This document shows, one piece after another, positions 62,291 to 64,000 of a stretch of DNA of 64,000 bases; the stretch's first letter is position 1, and each line of letters starts with the position of its first letter. The stretch is from positions 62,001 through 126,000 of the forward strand of contig JAHJTV010000063.1 of assembly GCA_018829445.1 (NCBI GenBank), read 5' to 3'. The position numbers were made by a program, and so were the translations under genes. Source of the stretch: a bacterium. GTDB taxonomy: Bacteria > SAR324 > XYD2-FULL-50-16. The notes below the pieces were generated by a model, which saw only the letters and a program-made list of their open reading frames with translations, was not told where the DNA came from and did not search any database.

Positions 62291-64000
62291 ATGACAAAAA
62301 CGAAACCCGCAAGCAAAAAAGGTAGCGTTATGGTTGTCGGTGCCGGGGTTGCCGGGATACAAGCGTCTTTAGATCTTGCTGCTTCCGGTTACTATGTCCA
62401 TCTGGTTGACAAATCGCCCAGTATTGGGGGTTTAATGGCTCAATTGGACAAAACCTTCCCCACAAACGATTGTGCCATGTGCATTTTATCACCTTTCTTA
62501 GTGGAAGTGGGCCGCCATATCAATATTAATATTATACCCAACAGTGAAGTGGAATCACTGGAGGGTGAACCGGGTTGCTTTACCGCCCATTTAAGTAATA
62601 CGCCCAGGTTTATTGATCCGGTTAAATGTACCGGATGCGGTCAGTGTCGTATGGCCTGTCCGGTAACGGCTGTCAATGAATTTGATTGTGGCTTGGATGA
62701 ACGTCGAGCCAGCTACATAAAATACCCCCAGGCCGTACCATTAGCCTATCAGATTGATCGTAACATCTGTATCGGATGCGGCATGTGTGAAAAGGTGTGT
62801 CTTGCAAAGGCAGTAAAATTTGATGATAAACCGCTAAACATCACTCTGGAGGTTGGGGCCGTAATTCTGGCACCGGGAAACGAGACTTTTGACCCGGCAG
62901 GTCTGGACAGCTATCACTATACTGATCATCCCAATGTCGTTACCAGTATTGAGTTCGAAAGGATTCTGAGTGCTTCCGGTCCTTATAAGGGTCATCTGAT
63001 GAGACCTTCAGATCGAAAGGAACCAGCTAAAATCGCCTGGTTGCAATGTATCGGCTCCAGGGATATTAATCGTTGTGATAACTCTTATTGCTCTTCGGTT
63101 TGCTGTATGTATTCCATCAAGGAAGCAGTTATTGCTATGGAGCATGCCCACAATAGTCTGGATACAGCCATTTTTTATATGGATATGAGGACGCATGGAA
63201 AAGAGTTTGAACAGACATATAAAAAAGCAAAGGATCAACACGGCGTACGTTTTGTTCGCTCACGTATCCATTCCGTCGATCCCATCGAGAATGGCGACTT
63301 GCGCATTTCTTATTTGAATAGTGAGGGGCAGGTTGATCAGGAGATTTTTGATATGGTGATTCTATCTGTCGGATTCCAGGTAGATCAAAACGTCATAAAA
63401 ATGGCCCAACGTCTGGGAGTTGAGCTGAATAGTCATCAATTTGCTCGAACCAACTCATTTGATCCGGTAAGCACATCCAAACCGGGAATATATGTATGTG
63501 GAACCTTTCAGGGACCGAAAGACATCCCTCAATCGGTTGTGGAAGCTTCAGCAGCAGCCGGTGCATCAGGTATCCTGCTGGGGGATTCTCGCTGGCAAGA
63601 AACCAAGACCGTTGAAATACCCCCGGAATTGAATGTGATAGGTGAAAGACCGAATATCGGCGTATTTTTATGTCAATGCGGGATTAATATCGGCGGAGTG
63701 GTTAATATTCCGGAAGTCCGTGAATATGCTAAATCCCTCCCTTATGTTGTTCATGTTGAAGATAATCTTTATACCTGCTCCCAGGATACCCAGGTTAATA
63801 TCTCCCAAGTGATTAAAGAGAAAGGGATAAACCGTGTAATTGTTGCAGCTTGTACTCCAAAAACCCATGAACCTATGTTCCAGGAGACTTTGGTGGCCTC
63901 CGGGTTGAATAAATATCTGTTTGAGATGTGCAACATCCGTAATCAAAACTCCTGGGTTCATATGAATGACCCGCAAAAAGCAACTGAAAAAGCCAAAGAT
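62291..64000 (+). CDS. hdrA: second HdrA-like protein (runs off the window)
   Basis: The frame opens at ATG 62291 behind aaaaggaaaa and is still open at the window end (570 codons). It has the normal HdrA order: GAGVAGIQASLDLAASG, NDCAMCILSPFLVEVGRH, ferredoxin motifs CTGCGQCRMACP and CIGCGMCEKVC, then WLQCIGSRDINRCDNSYCSS, CGTFQGPKDIPQS and FLCQCGINIGG. It lacks the GltD-like insertion of the first HdrA and is otherwise closely similar to it, so the two are paralogues. Two HdrA proteins in one cluster occur in several Hdr-type complexes, where they may form a heterodimer. Confidence 0.92.
   Translation, partial: MTKTKPASKKGSVMVVGAGVAGIQASLDLAASGYYVHLVDKSPSIGGLMAQLDKTFPTNDCAMCILSPFLVEVGRHININIIPNSEVESLEGEPGCFTAHLSNTPRFIDPVKCTGCGQCRMACPVTAVNEFDCGLDERRASYIKYPQAVPLAYQIDRNICIGCGMCEKVCLAKAVKFDDKPLNITLEVGAVILAPGNETFDPAGLDSYHYTDHPNVVTSIEFERILSASGPYKGHLMRPSDRKEPAKIAWLQCIGSRDINRCDNSYCSSVCCMYSIKEAVIAMEHAHNSLDTAIFYMDMRTHGKEFEQTYKKAKDQHGVRFVRSRIHSVDPIENGDLRISYLNSEGQVDQEIFDMVILSVGFQVDQNVIKMAQRLGVELNSHQFARTNSFDPVSTSKPGIYVCGTFQGPKDIPQSVVEASAAAGASGILLGDSRWQETKTVEIPPELNVIGERPNIGVFLCQCGINIGGVVNIPEVREYAKSLPYVVHVEDNLYTCSQDTQVNISQVIKEKGINRVIVAACTPKTHEPMFQETLVASGLNKYLFEMCNIRNQNSWVHMNDPQKATEKAKD

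Overview
The window reads as chromosomal DNA of a strictly anaerobic bacterium, most likely a Desulfobacterota (deltaproteobacterial) lineage. I infer this from the gene content: a Flx/Hdr-type electron-transfer cluster with MvhD and two HdrA proteins, a tungsten-type aldehyde:ferredoxin oxidoreductase with its own cofactor genes, and a ferredoxin-dependent 2-oxoacid oxidoreductase joined to NuoEFG-like subunits. Base composition looks moderately AT-rich. No rRNA, tRNA or CRISPR array was recognised.

Layout. (1) 1-4116: 2-oxoacid:ferredoxin oxidoreductase (alpha tail and beta) followed by NuoE-, NuoF- and NuoG-like subunits, closed by an intrinsic terminator, then about 450 bp of palindromic intergenic repeats. 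(2) 4619-6915: zinc alcohol dehydrogenase, TetR-type regulator and, on the minus strand, tag. (3) 7131-14473: CitA/DcuS-type sensor kinase and regulator, two TAXI binding proteins and a fused TRAP permease. (4) 14937-27942: DUF2804 protein, M81 and P1 peptidases, a five-gene Dpp/Opp-type ABC importer, aldehyde dehydrogenase and SDR, then, convergent, a SUMF1-like lipoprotein-sized protein and an M55 aminopeptidase. This looks like a peptide or amino-acid-derivative uptake and hydrolysis block. (5) 28194-28720: decayed LsrF-like aldolase. (6) 29087-36347: MacAB-like efflux or export genes with an NtrC/NtrY-like two-component pair. (7) 36790-40819: AOR, MoaD-like, ThiF-like and SPASM radical SAM maturase. 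(8) 41551-46602: a small GIY-YIG/DUF2239 pair behind a striking triple operator, then thiE-thiD under a TPP riboswitch with both genes broken by an in-frame stop, then a decayed IS1182-type element. (9) 47368-51216: FecBCD/BtuFCD-type importer with an unusual radical SAM gene inserted in the operon. (10) 52499-64000: Flx-like subunits, an HdrC/HdrB-like protein, a giant HdrA carrying a glutamate-synthase-small-subunit-like insertion, an MvhD with an added winged-helix-like C-terminus, and a second HdrA running off the window.

How the parts fit. Regions 1, 7 and 10 all move electrons between ferredoxin, NAD(H) and low-potential acceptors: oxidation of 2-oxoacids and aldehydes yields reduced ferredoxin, and the NuoEFG-like and Flx/Hdr modules can exchange it with NADH and a disulfide or other acceptor. 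Region 4 could supply amino-acid-type substrates, whose transamination gives the 2-oxoacids. These links are inference. The most unusual items are the CX5CX2C (HmdB/HcgA-like) radical SAM protein inside a metal-chelate-type ABC operon, the HdrA/GltD-like fusion, the MvhD/winged-helix fusion, and the riboswitch-controlled thi operon with two nonsense codons.
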